From Mucilaginibacter sp. (GTDB lineage Bacteria > Bacteroidota > Bacteroidia > Sphingobacteriales > Sphingobacteriaceae): 52,538 bases of DNA. The notes below the pieces were generated by a model. It ran no database searches, was not told the DNA's origin, and saw only the letters and a list, made by a program, of their open reading frames with translations. Location: assembly GCF_028287845.1 (NCBI RefSeq), contig NZ_JAQBOW010000082.1, positions 1-52,538 of the forward strand, read 5' to 3'. The translations under genes were made by a program, and so were the position numbers. Shown in pieces: positions 8,827 through 17,269 of this stretch (positions are counted from its first letter, which is position 1; the number at the start of each line of letters is the position of its first letter).

Positions 8827-10170
8827 ATGACACTTACACCACTTTCTGCAATATCTCCTATTGATGGCCGCTACCGAAAAACCTCCGCCGAATTGGGCGA
8901 ATATTTTTCAGAGTATGCATTAATAAAATATCGGGTGTTTGTAGAAATTGAATATTTCATCGCTTTATACCAACATCCGCTGCCACAACTACAGGGTTTT
9001 GATAAAAATCTGTTAGAAAAGTTACGGGATATTTACAGAAATTTTACTGAGGCCGATGCGCAAAGCATAAAAGACATTGAGAAAGTAACCAATCATGACG
9101 TTAAAGCAGTAGAGTATTTTATCAAACAAAAGTTTGATTTGCTCAACCTGCAAGCCTATAAAGAGTTTATACACTTTGGGTTAACATCGCAGGATATAAA
9201 CAATACGGCGGTACCTTACACCTTTAAACTGGCATTGAACGAGGTTTACTACCCGGCAATTGACGAGTTGGTTAACTTATTAAAAAAATACGCTGCCGAT
9301 TGGGATAAAATACCAATGCTTGCCCACACACACGGTCAGGCGGCATCACCTACCCGTTTGGGGAAAGAGATACAGGTATTTATTGAACGGTTAGAAAATC
9401 AACTGAACTTACTAAAACAAGTACCTTCATCGGCCAAATTTGGCGGGGCTACGGGCAATTTTAACGCGCATAATATAGCTTACCCGCAAATAGACTGGAA
9501 AGTGTTTGGTAATAGCTTTGTAAATGATACGCTTGGACTTAACCGCTCGCAGTTTACAACACAAATTGAGCATTACGATAACTTTGCCGCGCAATGCGAT
9601 GCTTTAAAAAGAATAAACAATATCCTGATAGATTTGGACCGCGATATGTGGGCCTATATATCGATGAACTACTTTAAGCAGCAAATTAAGGCAGGCGAAG
9701 TAGGTTCGTCCGCCATGCCGCATAAGGTTAACCCAATAGATTTTGAAAATTCTGAAGGTAATTTGGGTATAGCTAACGCTTTATTTGAGCATTTGGCTGC
9801 TAAATTGCCTATCTCAAGGTTACAACGCGACTTAACAGACTCGACCGTATTGCGCAACATTGGTGTGCCGGTGGCACATACACTTATAGCCATAAAATCA
9901 ACAGTAAAAGGATTAGGAAAATTATTGCTAAATGAAGCAGTGATCAGCTCTCACTTAGAAGCTAACTGGGCCGTGGTTGCAGAGGCCATACAAACCATTT
10001 TAAGGCGCGAGGGCTATCCAAACCCATACGAAGCTTTGAAAGAGCTTACCCGTACCAATACACAGGTTAACGCACAGACTATTGCAGAGTTTGTTGATAC
10101 TTTGCAGGTTGGGGACAGCGTTAAAGAAGAGATTAAGAAAATAACGCCGGGTAATTATACGGGGATATAA
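8827..10170 (+). CDS. purB: Adenylosuccinate lyase
   Basis: This 447-residue cytosolic enzyme belongs to the fumarase/aspartase superfamily. It cleaves SAICAR to AICAR and adenylosuccinate to AMP, releasing fumarate both times, in purine synthesis. The N-terminal PLSAISPIDGRY is typical of PurB. The second conserved region has H167-T-H-G-Q at 167-171. The family signature loop SSAMPHKVNPIDFENSEGN at about 294-312 carries the catalytic serine. The length is normal for the E. coli-type subfamily. The gene has its own -7 element. Its stop codon TAA runs straight into an AAAGATT repeat hairpin that separates it from the nfu gene. Confidence 0.96.
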   Translation: MTLTPLSAISPIDGRYRKTSAELGEYFSEYALIKYRVFVEIEYFIALYQHPLPQLQGFDKNLLEKLRDIYRNFTEADAQSIKDIEKVTNHDVKAVEYFIKQKFDLLNLQAYKEFIHFGLTSQDINNTAVPYTFKLALNEVYYPAIDELVNLLKKYAADWDKIPMLAHTHGQAASPTRLGKEIQVFIERLENQLNLLKQVPSSAKFGGATGNFNAHNIAYPQIDWKVFGNSFVNDTLGLNRSQFTTQIEHYDNFAAQCDALKRINNILIDLDRDMWAYISMNYFKQQIKAGEVGSSAMPHKVNPIDFENSEGNLGIANALFEHLAAKLPISRLQRDLTDSTVLRNIGVPVAHTLIAIKSTVKGLGKLLLNEAVISSHLEANWAVVAEAIQTILRREGYPNPYEALKELTRTNTQVNAQTIAEFVDTLQVGDSVKEEIKKITPGNYTGI

Positions 10171-10244
10171 AGATTGGGTATTGAAGATTAAAGATTGGTA
10201 ATTGCAATATCTCCTAATCTTTAATCTCTAATTAACTAATCTTT
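10169..10244. repeat. AAAGATTAG-family hairpin repeat downstream of purB
   Basis: AAAGATTGGGTATTGAAGATTAAAGATTGG lies opposite a matching arm of CCTAATCTTTAATC and ACTAATCTTT, giving an imperfect long hairpin. The first A residues belong to the purB stop codon. It may work as a 3'-end structure or terminator. It is one of at least six similar elements in the window. Confidence 0.6.
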
Positions 10245-10307
10245 GTAAACCAACGTCACACACAGGTCATAACTAAATTAGCATGATACTTTAATCAAAA
10301 AGCTATT

Positions 10308-10315
10308 TAACTTTG
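10308..10315 (+). promoter_or_regulatory. -7 promoter element of the nfu gene
   Basis: TAACTTTG matches TAnnTTTG exactly and ends 22 bases before the ATG at 10337. No convincing -33 box is visible at the usual spacing. Confidence 0.45.
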
Positions 10316-10336
10316 TTAAGTAAATAAAATATCAAG

Positions 10337-10888
10337 ATGAATATCAACGTATATACAGAGTCTACGCCTAACCCGGCAACAATGAAATTCATTGTGAACA
10401 AGTTGCTGATTAACGGCAGTACAGATTTCGCTACTAAAGAAAGTGCAGAAAAATCTCCTTTTGCTAAAGAGCTATATAAATTTTCATTTGTAAACGGCGT
10501 TTTCTTCGCCAGCAATTTTGTTACGGTTACCAAAACAGAAGGCACAGACTGGGAAGATATTGAACCAATATTAAAAGAGTTTGTAAAAGGCGCTGTTGAG
10601 TCTGAACTAAAAGTACAGATAGAGGAGCAAACCGGCGAGGTTGATTTTGAAGGAACTGACACCGAGATCAAAATTCAACAGATATTAAATGATTACGTTC
10701 GTCCGGCTGTTGAACAGGATGGCGGCGCTATCTCCTACCGTTCGTTTACCGAAGGTGTGGTTACTGTTGAGCTGCGCGGTTCATGCAGCGGGTGCCCGTC
10801 ATCAACCATCACCTTAAAAGCAGGTATTGAGAATTTGCTTAAACGCATGGTTCCTGAAGTTACAGAAGTAGTGTCAGAAGCATTGTAA
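10337..10888 (+). CDS. NifU/Nfu-type iron-sulfur cluster scaffold or carrier
   Basis: This 183-residue protein has two domains. Residues 1-90 match the Nfu N-terminal domain (VYTESTPNPATMKFIVNK). Residues about 108-180 are the NifU C-terminal domain with the cluster-binding pair C150-S-G-C153 inside LRGSCSGCPSSTITLKAG. Proteins of this kind hold a 4Fe-4S cluster at a dimer interface and pass it to target enzymes. No other suf or isc genes are nearby, so it acts as a stand-alone carrier. It is flanked by two repeat hairpins and stands as a single gene with its own -7 element. Confidence 0.93.
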   Translation: MNINVYTESTPNPATMKFIVNKLLINGSTDFATKESAEKSPFAKELYKFSFVNGVFFASNFVTVTKTEGTDWEDIEPILKEFVKGAVESELKVQIEEQTGEVDFEGTDTEIKIQQILNDYVRPAVEQDGGAISYRSFTEGVVTVELRGSCSGCPSSTITLKAGIENLLKRMVPEVTEVVSEAL

Positions 10889-10889
10889 T

Positions 10890-10980
10890 AAAGATTAGTT
10901 ATTGAAGATTAGAGATTAGTATTTGCAATATGTTCTACCAATCTTTAATCTTCAATAACTAACTTCAATAACTAATCTTT
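10890..10980. repeat. AAAGATTAG-family hairpin between nfu and suhB
   Basis: AAAGATTAGTTATTGAAG (10890-10907) is the exact reverse complement of CTTCAATAACTAATCTTT (10963-10980), giving an 18-bp perfect stem around about 55 bases that contain more AGATTAG and TAATCTT units. It fills the whole gap between two convergent genes. Its right end supplies the stop codon of the suhB-like gene. Confidence 0.75.
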
Positions 10981-11766
10981 AAAATACGTTTGGATTGCCT
11001 GCAGCAGCTCCTCTGTAAACTTCCCGTTAGTAGCCAACAGCTCACGGGTATCTAACACCTCGTCTCCGCCTTTAAAGTTTACTACGTGGCCTCCGGCTTG
11101 TTTTACTATTACAATGCCTGCAGCAGCGTCCCAGGCATTAAGATTGTATTCATAATAAGCATCAAAGCGCCCGGCAGCGGTATAAGCCAAATCAACAGCT
11201 GCTGATCCTAATCGGCGCAAACCGTGGCAGTTTTTCATTAGGTAGGTAAACAGATCAATATATTGCGACTGTTTTTCAAAATTATAATACGGGAAACCTG
11301 TAGCAATTAAGCTATCGCCAATGGTTGAGGCTTTGCTTACTTTAATTTCTTTGCCGTTTAGGTACGCGGGCGCGCCTTTCCATGCATAAAAACATTCATC
11401 CTGGTTAATTTCGTATACCACGCCTAAAACCAGCTCATCATATTCTTTAAGTGCTATACTAACAGAAAATACCGGCAAGCCATGAATAAAATTGGTAGTA
11501 CCATCAAGCGGGTCAATTATCCAGTTATATCTTTCGGCTGTGTTGTTTTTGGTTTGCTCTTCGGTTATAAAGCCCGCATCGGGTATTATTTTCTCCAATC
11601 CGGCTACTATAATTCCTTCGGCAGTTTTATCAACGTACGATACCAGGTCGTTTAGCCCTTTGTATTCTATTTTATCAGCATTAAAGGTTTTTCTTTCCTG
11701 GCGGATAAAATCGCCGGCTTGTTTAGAAAGCTCAATTACCTGATTTACTACTTGCTCCAGCTGCAT
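10972..11766 (-). CDS. suhB: Inositol monophosphatase family protein
   Basis: This 264-residue cytosolic phosphatase shows the metal-site pattern of the IMPase family: E70 in GFITEEQ, then D85-P-L-D88-G-T in WIIDPLDGTTNF, and D213 in NAWDAAAGIVIVKQAGG. It hydrolyses myo-inositol phosphate or related sugar phosphates. Bacterial SuhB can also act in ribosomal RNA antitermination, but that role cannot be read from the sequence. The start overlaps the end of gtrA by 35 bases. The last codons AAA GAT TAG (K-D-stop) lie inside the repeat hairpin, so the end of the protein was set by that element. The precise substrate is unsure. Confidence 0.88.
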   Translation of the reverse strand: MQLEQVVNQVIELSKQAGDFIRQERKTFNADKIEYKGLNDLVSYVDKTAEGIIVAGLEKIIPDAGFITEEQTKNNTAERYNWIIDPLDGTTNFIHGLPVFSVSIALKEYDELVLGVVYEINQDECFYAWKGAPAYLNGKEIKVSKASTIGDSLIATGFPYYNFEKQSQYIDLFTYLMKNCHGLRRLGSAAVDLAYTAAGRFDAYYEYNLNAWDAAAGIVIVKQAGGHVVNFKGGDEVLDTRELLATNGKFTEELLQAIQTYFKD

Positions 11767-12217
11767 GATGTCTTAATGATAGGCTAAATGAAAAAAACTT
11801 ATGTACAAAAAAGCTCGCGAAAAACAAACTCAACGCAGCTGCTACCCTTGCCATTGGCGGATACATATGTAATGACCTTATAAAAAAATCTAACAGACTT
11901 AAATTTGCAAAAAAACCAATTATAGCTACTGTTACAAATCGTATAAACTGCTTTGCCGGTGATGAAACCGACTCGTTAAATACCATGTACCGGGTTATTA
12001 AAAAATTAACCACTACACCCAAAAAGAAGGATATAGCTAAAGAAAGCGTATAGTTATCAAACGTATAGGAAAAAACATTATAAGTTGGCCGCTCCAGGAA
12101 ATTATGATAGAACATATAGAAGGCAAATATGTCAACCAAAAAACCCGCACCTGCCGAAAACACAAACCTGGCTACCTGATTTTTAAACAGCTTTTGCCTA
12201 AATGAATTATTAGCCAT
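11732..12217 (-). CDS. GtrA family small membrane protein
   Basis: This 161-residue protein has about four membrane helices and the GtrA-type opening [24 protein letters not shown] pattern near residues 9-30 ([20 protein letters not shown]). GtrA proteins are linked to moving or flipping lipid-bound sugars for cell-surface polysaccharides, though the mechanism is not settled. It overlaps lgt by 8 bases and suhB by 35 bases, so the three are very likely co-transcribed and translationally coupled. The long overlap with suhB covers only a hydrophilic tail (about the last 12 residues) that may be dispensable. No glycosyltransferase gene is adjacent, which is the usual partner of GtrA. Confidence 0.85.
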   Translation of the reverse strand: MANNSFRQKLFKNQVARFVFSAGAGFLVDIFAFYMFYHNFLERPTYNVFSYTFDNYTLSLAISFFLGVVVNFLITRYMVFNESVSSPAKQFIRFVTVAIIGFFANLSLLDFFIRSLHMYPPMARVAAALSLFFASFFVHKFFSFSLSLRHHAAGASSKSGN

Positions 12218-13382
12218 GCTGTGCTTTTAATTTTTTTTCGCGATTCAATCCTGATATAATTAAGTACAATCCTCCTATAAACAGACAAAGAGATATCATT
12301 TCGGCTTGTGTAAATGGTATGCCAGCGACATGATAACGCGTATTTACGCGTATTAGTTCAATTAAAAAGCGTTCGACACCGTTTAATACCAGGTAAATAC
12401 CAAACATTACACCCGGTATTTTAATACGGCTACGTATGCTCCATAAAAACAGGAATAACAGCAAGCATATTACACACTCATAAAACGAAGTTGGGAATAC
12501 CGCTTCTCTTAATTCATTACAATACTTGCCTACACAATTGGCAATTTTATTACCCTCGTCTTCCATGCTCACGTTATGCGGAAATTTAAATGCCCACATC
12601 CAGTCAGGGGCCCAACTTAACCAATGTGGTTTTGGTAAATGATTAGGTATTCCCCAATCTCCGTCTCCCGACATCTGGCAGCCAATGCGACCAACAGCGT
12701 AAGCTAACATCATACCCGGCCCGCCAATATCCAGCATATTTAATGGCTTTATACCGTGTTTATTTGCAATATAAAGTACCGCGGCTCCTCCACAAATTAA
12801 ACCGCCATAAAAGGTCAGTCCGCTAAAACCAATAAGCATGCCTACCGGATCGCGCATAAACTCGTCCCAGTTTTCTAAAGCATTAAACAGTTTGGCGCCG
12901 GCAAAACCACAAACCGCGGCCCATAACAAGAGATTACCCATTAATTCGTACGGATGAACTTTTATTTTTTGGGTTACCGGCTTATCTAATTTTTGTTTTT
13001 TATTTTCGGTATACGCCCAATAGGCAAATACTGCCGCCAAAATAATTCCCCCTACAAAATTGCCGCGGGCAGATAAAACAAATGTCTGTGGATCATCAAT
13101 AAAAGCATGGTAGTTAAATACCATGTCTAACAATTTATAACCCAATACAAATCCAAAAACACCATTACCTATTAATTCGGGTATTGTAATAGCCGAACCC
13201 ACAGTTACTGTTTTCTCGAAAGAATGTATATAGCCTAACTTTTCCTTGCGCTTAAATTCTTCACTAAAGGCCCAATAAGCCGCTATAAATGCTAACGCTA
13301 CAAAAAAACCAAAAGTTTGTATGGGCAGAAGAATATCTAAACCGGTAAGATATTTTATAAGCGAACTAATACTTGGAAACAT
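12210..13382 (-). CDS. lgt: Prolipoprotein diacylglyceryl transferase
   Basis: This 390-residue inner-membrane enzyme moves diacylglycerol from phosphatidylglycerol to the lipobox cysteine of prolipoproteins, the first step of lipoprotein maturation. The family signature is seen as [19 protein letters not shown] near residues 228-246, with GRIGC in place of the classic GRIGNF. Several membrane helices surround it. It is longer than the roughly 290 residues of E. coli Lgt, as is common in Bacteroidota, because of extra segments at the N-terminal half and between 275 and 300. It is 28 bases downstream of mtaB and overlaps gtrA. Many lipoproteins in this window would be its substrates. Confidence 0.92.
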   Translation of the reverse strand: MFPSISSLIKYLTGLDILLPIQTFGFFVALAFIAAYWAFSEEFKRKEKLGYIHSFEKTVTVGSAITIPELIGNGVFGFVLGYKLLDMVFNYHAFIDDPQTFVLSARGNFVGGIILAAVFAYWAYTENKKQKLDKPVTQKIKVHPYELMGNLLLWAAVCGFAGAKLFNALENWDEFMRDPVGMLIGFSGLTFYGGLICGGAAVLYIANKHGIKPLNMLDIGGPGMMLAYAVGRIGCQMSGDGDWGIPNHLPKPHWLSWAPDWMWAFKFPHNVSMEDEGNKIANCVGKYCNELREAVFPTSFYECVICLLLFLFLWSIRSRIKIPGVMFGIYLVLNGVERFLIELIRVNTRYHVAGIPFTQAEMISLCLFIGGLYLIISGLNREKKLKAQHG

Positions 13383-13410
13383 AGTTAGATAATTTGCAGC
13401 GAATATAGAA

Positions 13411-14730
13411 TTAATGTACTAATATTTCCTGGCCCTCGGTTATTTCAACATCACCATCGGGTGATATTTGTGTTAGATAAACTGTTTTTAATTCGTTTAC
13501 CAATACCGGGTCGTATTTGGTTTTTACTTTTACATAGTTGCGGGTAAAACCATGCATAAAACCTTCTTTAATATCGCCCTCAAACAATACTTCTTCTGTC
13601 CGGCCTAATTGGGTATCATAAAATGCGCGGCGTTTTTTGTCAGATAATATGTGCAGCATCTTACTCCTGTCGGCCCGTGTTGAACCAGGCACAACACCGC
13701 TCATTTCGGCAGCTAAAGTATTTTCACGTTCAGAATAAGTGAATACATGCAGATATGCTATATTCAGCTCGTTTAAAAAATTATAAGTATCTATAAAATC
13801 TTCTCTTGTTTCGTCGGGGAAGCCCACAATTACATCAACACCAATACAGCAATTGGGCATTAACTGCTTTATCTTAGCTACCCTGTCTACATACAACTCG
13901 CGTTTATACCGGCGGCGCATCAGGCTTAGTATTTTGTTTGAGCCCGATTGCAACGGAATATGGAAATGCGGTACAAAACGTTTTGATGCAGCTACAAATT
14001 CAATGATCTCATCTGTTAATAAATTGGGTTCGATGGATGATATACGTATACGGTCAATACCTTCTACTTCATCCAATGCTTTTACCAGGTCAAAGAATTT
14101 AGTTTCTCGCTTGCCATTGATGATACCGAAATCGCCCAGGTTAACCCCGGTTAGCACTATCTCTTTTACGCCTGATGCCGCTATTTGTTTAGCTTGCTCA
14201 ATTACATTTCCAATAGTATCGCTCCTGCTGGCGCCTCGCGCTAATGGTATGGTACAGAATGAGCAGGAATAATCGCAACCATCCTGAACCTTTAAAAAGG
14301 TACGGGTACGATCGCCAAATGAATGTGCAGGAATAAACTCATTAGCCGCTGTTACCGGCTGATTATATATTAATGTTTTAGGATTTTTAGTAAGATCGGT
14401 AATATGATCTATGATCTGAAACTTCTCTGCAGCGCCTAAAACCATATCAACACCCGGGATTTCGGCAATCTCTTTTGGTTTTAGCTGTGCATAACAGCCT
14501 ACAATGGTTATGTAAGCATTGGGTGATACTTTAAGCGCTTCGTTTACAACCTTCCTGCACTTTTTATCTGCATGGTCGGTTACCGAGCAGGTATTGATAA
14601 CATATACATCGGGCGTATTAGTAAAATCAACGGTATCAAAACCCGCGTTACTGAAAAGACGGCCTAGTGTTGATGTTTCAGAATAGTTGAGTTTGCAACC
14701 CAGTGTATAAAAAGCGACTTTCTTGTTCAT
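13411..14730 (-). CDS. mtaB: tRNA (t6A37) methylthiotransferase MtaB
   Basis: This 439-residue radical SAM enzyme adds a methylthio group to t6A at position 37 of tRNAs, giving ms2t6A. I used the ATG at 14730, since the residues before it (MRQI) are not conserved-looking. The N-terminal UPF0004 domain binds the auxiliary 4Fe-4S cluster through C12 (TLGCKLN), C48 (NTCSVTD) and C79 (VGCYAQ). The radical SAM cluster motif is C152-DYS-C156-SF-C159. A TRAM-like domain ends the protein. The GCKLN and [12 protein letters not shown] pattern favours MtaB over MiaB and RimO. CAAATATA at 14740-14747 reads TATATTTG on the minus strand, a -7 element very close to the start. Confidence 0.93.
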   Translation of the reverse strand: MNKKVAFYTLGCKLNYSETSTLGRLFSNAGFDTVDFTNTPDVYVINTCSVTDHADKKCRKVVNEALKVSPNAYITIVGCYAQLKPKEIAEIPGVDMVLGAAEKFQIIDHITDLTKNPKTLIYNQPVTAANEFIPAHSFGDRTRTFLKVQDGCDYSCSFCTIPLARGASRSDTIGNVIEQAKQIAASGVKEIVLTGVNLGDFGIINGKRETKFFDLVKALDEVEGIDRIRISSIEPNLLTDEIIEFVAASKRFVPHFHIPLQSGSNKILSLMRRRYKRELYVDRVAKIKQLMPNCCIGVDVIVGFPDETREDFIDTYNFLNELNIAYLHVFTYSERENTLAAEMSGVVPGSTRADRSKMLHILSDKKRRAFYDTQLGRTEEVLFEGDIKEGFMHGFTRNYVKVKTKYDPVLVNELKTVYLTQISPDGDVEITEGQEILVH

Positions 14731-14781
14731 TATTTGCCGCAAATATACGAATTATGGTATAATGAGTGAATATCGGTCGGC

Positions 14782-15399
14782 TCACATTTTTATTGCCCCT
14801 AATAATATTTTTTCGTCACCACTGGTACGTCCTGGCACCCAATAAACATCACCTTTTAGCTCTTTAGGAACTTTATAAACAATATTAGTGGTTTTTGAAA
14901 CAAGCGGGTTAATTTGATCTAACACTAAACCCCATCCATCTAACAAAATAGTTTCAGATTTATCAAAGTCATAATCCTTACCATTGTAATTAACAGTTAA
15001 TTTACCATCAATAAGCATCCTGCTTTCCGTGTCAATATTTTTAAATGTTGCATTAAAGACAATATATTGAGAACCATCTTCTCTTTTGAGATCGGCAAAT
15101 TCGTTACCAGTATTTACCCAATCCGAAACCTCTACCTTATTTACTCTAATCTCAAACATGTCAGATTTCAAAGTTTGACCTACTTGAATAACATTTGACG
15201 AGGATGATGGCACCTCGTTTGACGTAGATGCATTAGTTGTGCTACTATTTCCACTACTATTATTAGTTGCATCATTTTTACTTAACTTACCAATTATAAA
15301 TAGAATGAATAAAACTATTAGCAGAATTTGCCACCATTTCCATTTCTTTTTAGGCTGAGGTTTTGCCCACTCTGGTATGGGTTGTTTATTATTTTCCAT
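14782..15399 (-). CDS. Membrane-anchored DUF4352-like protein
   Basis: This 205-residue protein opens with a lysine- and tryptophan-rich cytoplasmic stretch (KPQPKKKWKWWQ), then one membrane helix at about 22-38 (ILLIVLFILFIIGKL). A serine- and asparagine-rich linker follows (about 40-70). The outer domain of about 130 residues starts at IQVGQTLKSDMFEIRVNKVE. The layout and the FNATFKNIDTE and LTVNYNGKDYDF strands fit DUF4352, an immunoglobulin-like extracytoplasmic domain found in many lipoproteins and regulators. Its function is unknown. It lies between ubiX (77 bases) and mtaB (51 bases) on the same strand, with no evident functional link to either. Confidence 0.7.
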   Translation of the reverse strand: MENNKQPIPEWAKPQPKKKWKWWQILLIVLFILFIIGKLSKNDATNNSSGNSSTTNASTSNEVPSSSSNVIQVGQTLKSDMFEIRVNKVEVSDWVNTGNEFADLKREDGSQYIVFNATFKNIDTESRMLIDGKLTVNYNGKDYDFDKSETILLDGWGLVLDQINPLVSKTTNIVYKVPKELKGDVYWVPGRTSGDEKILLGAIKM

Positions 15400-15476
15400 C
15401 TATGTTAAGGTTTAGTTTATGGGTTTATTGTCAGCAAGTTAAATAAAGTTTTTCAATTTCAAATGCCTATAAACAA

Positions 15477-16037
15477 TTATTCGCCCCAACGATAACTATC
15501 ATTGTCCAATCCTATCAAATCTATTACCCTATTTACAACTGTTAAGGCAACTTCTTCAACTGTTTGCGGTTTGTTGTAGAACGATGGTACTGCCGGGCAA
15601 ATAATCCCACCAGCCTCGGTTACTGTTGCCATATTACGTATATGGATGAGATTTAAAGGAGTATCGCGGGCCACCAATATCAGTTTACGACGCTCTTTTA
15701 ATATCACGTCGGCTGCGCGGCTTACCAGGTCGTCAGATATGCCGCCGGCAATTCTACCCAAAGTACCCATAGAGCATGGTATAATTACCATGGTATCAAA
15801 CTTTGCCGAGCCAGATGCAAAGGGCGCCATGAAATCGTTTTTAGCATAAAATTTATAAGGATAATTGGCATAATCTTCATTATCCAATTCAAATCGCCAT
15901 ACCTGCTTTGCATTATCAGACATAATTAGCGCAACCTCGGCTATTTGGCTGTTTAGCTGCTGTAATTTATTCAATAATAACCTGGCATATATTGCTCCGC
16001 TGGCGCCGGTAATAGCAACTACAATTTTTTTCTTCAT
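15477..16037 (-). CDS. ubiX: UbiX family flavin prenyltransferase
   Basis: This 186-residue enzyme joins a dimethylallyl group to FMN, making the prenylated flavin cofactor of UbiD-type decarboxylases. The N-terminal VVAITGASGAIYARLLL binds the flavin phosphate. PCSMGTLGRIAGGISDDLVSRAADV and the C-terminal half (RKLILVARDTPLNLIHIRNM) are standard UbiX blocks. No ubiD is in the window. The Bacteroidota make menaquinone, so the partner decarboxylase may serve that or an aromatic pathway. A TATCTTTG -7 element reads on the minus strand at 16114-16121, with a GC-rich repeat (16045-16074) in the leader. Confidence 0.93.
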   Translation of the reverse strand: MKKKIVVAITGASGAIYARLLLNKLQQLNSQIAEVALIMSDNAKQVWRFELDNEDYANYPYKFYAKNDFMAPFASGSAKFDTMVIIPCSMGTLGRIAGGISDDLVSRAADVILKERRKLILVARDTPLNLIHIRNMATVTEAGGIICPAVPSFYNKPQTVEEVALTVVNRVIDLIGLDNDSYRWGE

Positions 16038-16044
16038 GGGTCCG

Positions 16045-16258
16045 CTCTAAATCTCCTCCGGTAGGGAGACTTTTATAATTATTAAATCAATTAAAAACAG
16101 TTTAAGTTTCTTTCAAAGATAAGTCTAAATAACAAATGAAGTGTCGTTGGTTTGTATAATGAAAATTTCCAAGTCTTCCCTCCGGGGCAGATTATTCACA
16201 ATTCTTTATTTTTTCAAAGTGTTCATGAAAGCTCCGCCGTTTAGAGGGAGGGCAGGCT
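16045..16258. repeat. Two REP-like CCTCC/GGAGG elements, the second interrupted
   Basis: Element one, 16045-16074, reads on the minus strand as GTCTCCCTACCGGAGGAG followed by ATTTAGAG. Element two on the plus strand begins AAGTCTTCCCTCCGGGGCAG (16171-16190) and seems to end as TTTAGAGGGAGGGC (16240-16253), with about 45 unrelated bases between. They look like copies of one repeat in opposite directions. From memory, similar GTCTCCCC..GGGGAGGATTTAGAGG elements are common between Bacteroidota genes. Confidence 0.5.
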
Positions 16259-16260
16259 AC

Positions 16261-16293
16261 AAAAAAAGGGTCGAATAACTAGTACCCGACCCT
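16261..16293 (-). terminator. Intrinsic terminator of the ppk1-ppx operon
   Basis: On the minus strand AGGGTCG pairs with CGACCCT across a 13-base loop and is followed by seven T (A-run at 16261-16267). It lies about 90 bases after the ppx stop. Confidence 0.65.
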
Positions 16294-16312
16294 ACATCTA
16301 CCTATGAAAAAC

Positions 16313-16331
16313 ATGCCCTTTTAGAGGGCAT
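16313..16331. terminator. Second small hairpin after ppx
   Basis: ATGCCCT (16313-16319) pairs with AGGGCAT (16325-16331) across five bases. It has no strong U-tract on the minus strand, so it may only stabilise the 3' end upstream of the main terminator. Confidence 0.4.
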
Positions 16332-16381
16332 TACAAATATAATAACACTTTTTTAATTATTAAACAATTTATTAAATTAAT

Positions 16382-17269
16382 TTAATGAAATTTGACGTAA
16401 TTCTTATCTATCAATGTTTGTATAATACCATCAACCATGCCTACGCTGGGCACATGCATGCTCTTAATGCCGGCCCATTTCATTACAGATAAATATATTT
16501 CGCAGGCCGGTATAATAACATCTGCCCTATCCTGGTTTAGGCCCAAAACATTAATACGGTCTTTTAGCGAAAATGAATCAAGATAACCGTAAAGCGATTT
16601 TAGCTTATTAAAGGTTAACGGTGAGTTATCTTTTTCTTCGGATAATTTATAAAGCTTATTAATATTTCCACCGGTACCAATGCCTGATATATTTTTAAAA
16701 TGCCTGGTATGTTCCCGTATAAACTCTCTCATGGAGTTCCATGATTCCTCTGTATCCTGGTTATCAAGTATGCGGATGGTACCAATGTTAAAAGATTTAG
16801 ACGCCACTAAATCGCCTGATGAAAACAACGAAAGCTCTGTACTGCCACCACCTACATCAATATATAAATAGTTCTTTGTTCTGTCTATATTTTGCTCTGC
16901 ATGACTGGCGTAAATGATCCGCGCTTCCGCTTGTCCCAGAACAATTTCCAAATCGATATTCGCCTGTTCCTTTATTTGCTTTACAATATGATCACCATTT
17001 TTAGCTTCGCGCATGGCAGATGTGGCGCAAGCCATATAATCTCCCACCTTGTATACATCCATCAGGTTACGGAAAGCATACATGGTTTTTACCAAATCAG
17101 TTGCTTTTTTATCAGAAATATGCTGATTTATAAATGCGTCATCACCCAAACGTAATGGTACCCGGATCAACGTATTTTTTTTAAATGAAACAGACCCGTC
17201 GTTTTCAATTATATCAGCAATAAGCAATCTTACCGCGTTCGAACCTATATCTATTGCTGCGTATCTCAA
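16382..17269 (-). CDS. ppx: Ppx/GppA family exopolyphosphatase
   Basis: This 295-residue ASKHA-fold phosphatase has the two phosphate-binding loops AAIDIGSNAVRLLIAD (4-19) and YIDVGGGSTELSLF (136-149), and the likely catalytic glutamate in LGQAEARIIY (E115). It has only the two core domains; the C-terminal HD-type domain of long Ppx proteins is absent, as in short Bacteroidota forms. It would trim polyphosphate or hydrolyse pppGpp. The only usable start is TTG at 17267-17269. This overlaps the TGA stop of ppk1 as TTGA, so translation is probably coupled to ppk1. The pairing with ppk1 supports a polyphosphate role. Confidence 0.9.
   Translation of the reverse strand: MRYAAIDIGSNAVRLLIADIIENDGSVSFKKNTLIRVPLRLGDDAFINQHISDKKATDLVKTMYAFRNLMDVYKVGDYMACATSAMREAKNGDHIVKQIKEQANIDLEIVLGQAEARIIYASHAEQNIDRTKNYLYIDVGGGSTELSLFSSGDLVASKSFNIGTIRILDNQDTEESWNSMREFIREHTRHFKNISGIGTGGNINKLYKLSEEKDNSPLTFNKLKSLYGYLDSFSLKDRINVLGLNQDRADVIIPACEIYLSVMKWAGIKSMHVPSVGMVDGIIQTLIDKNYVKFH

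Larger units (their letters stand above)
16038..16381. other. Intergenic region with repeat fragments and terminators
   Basis: This 344-base gap has no credible gene. From left to right it holds a purine/pyrimidine palindromic element in the ubiX leader, the probable ubiX -7 element (16114-16121), a second split element with CCTCC and GGAGG arms, and two hairpins that end the ppx transcript on the minus strand. A seven-codon frame, ATG at 16304 to TAG, overlaps the second hairpin and is most likely chance. Confidence 0.5.

Noticed and set aside
16304..16324. Tiny frame M-K-N-M-P-F before a hairpin, like a leader peptide
   Set aside because: It is on the plus strand with no downstream plus-strand gene in range, so attenuation is not supported.
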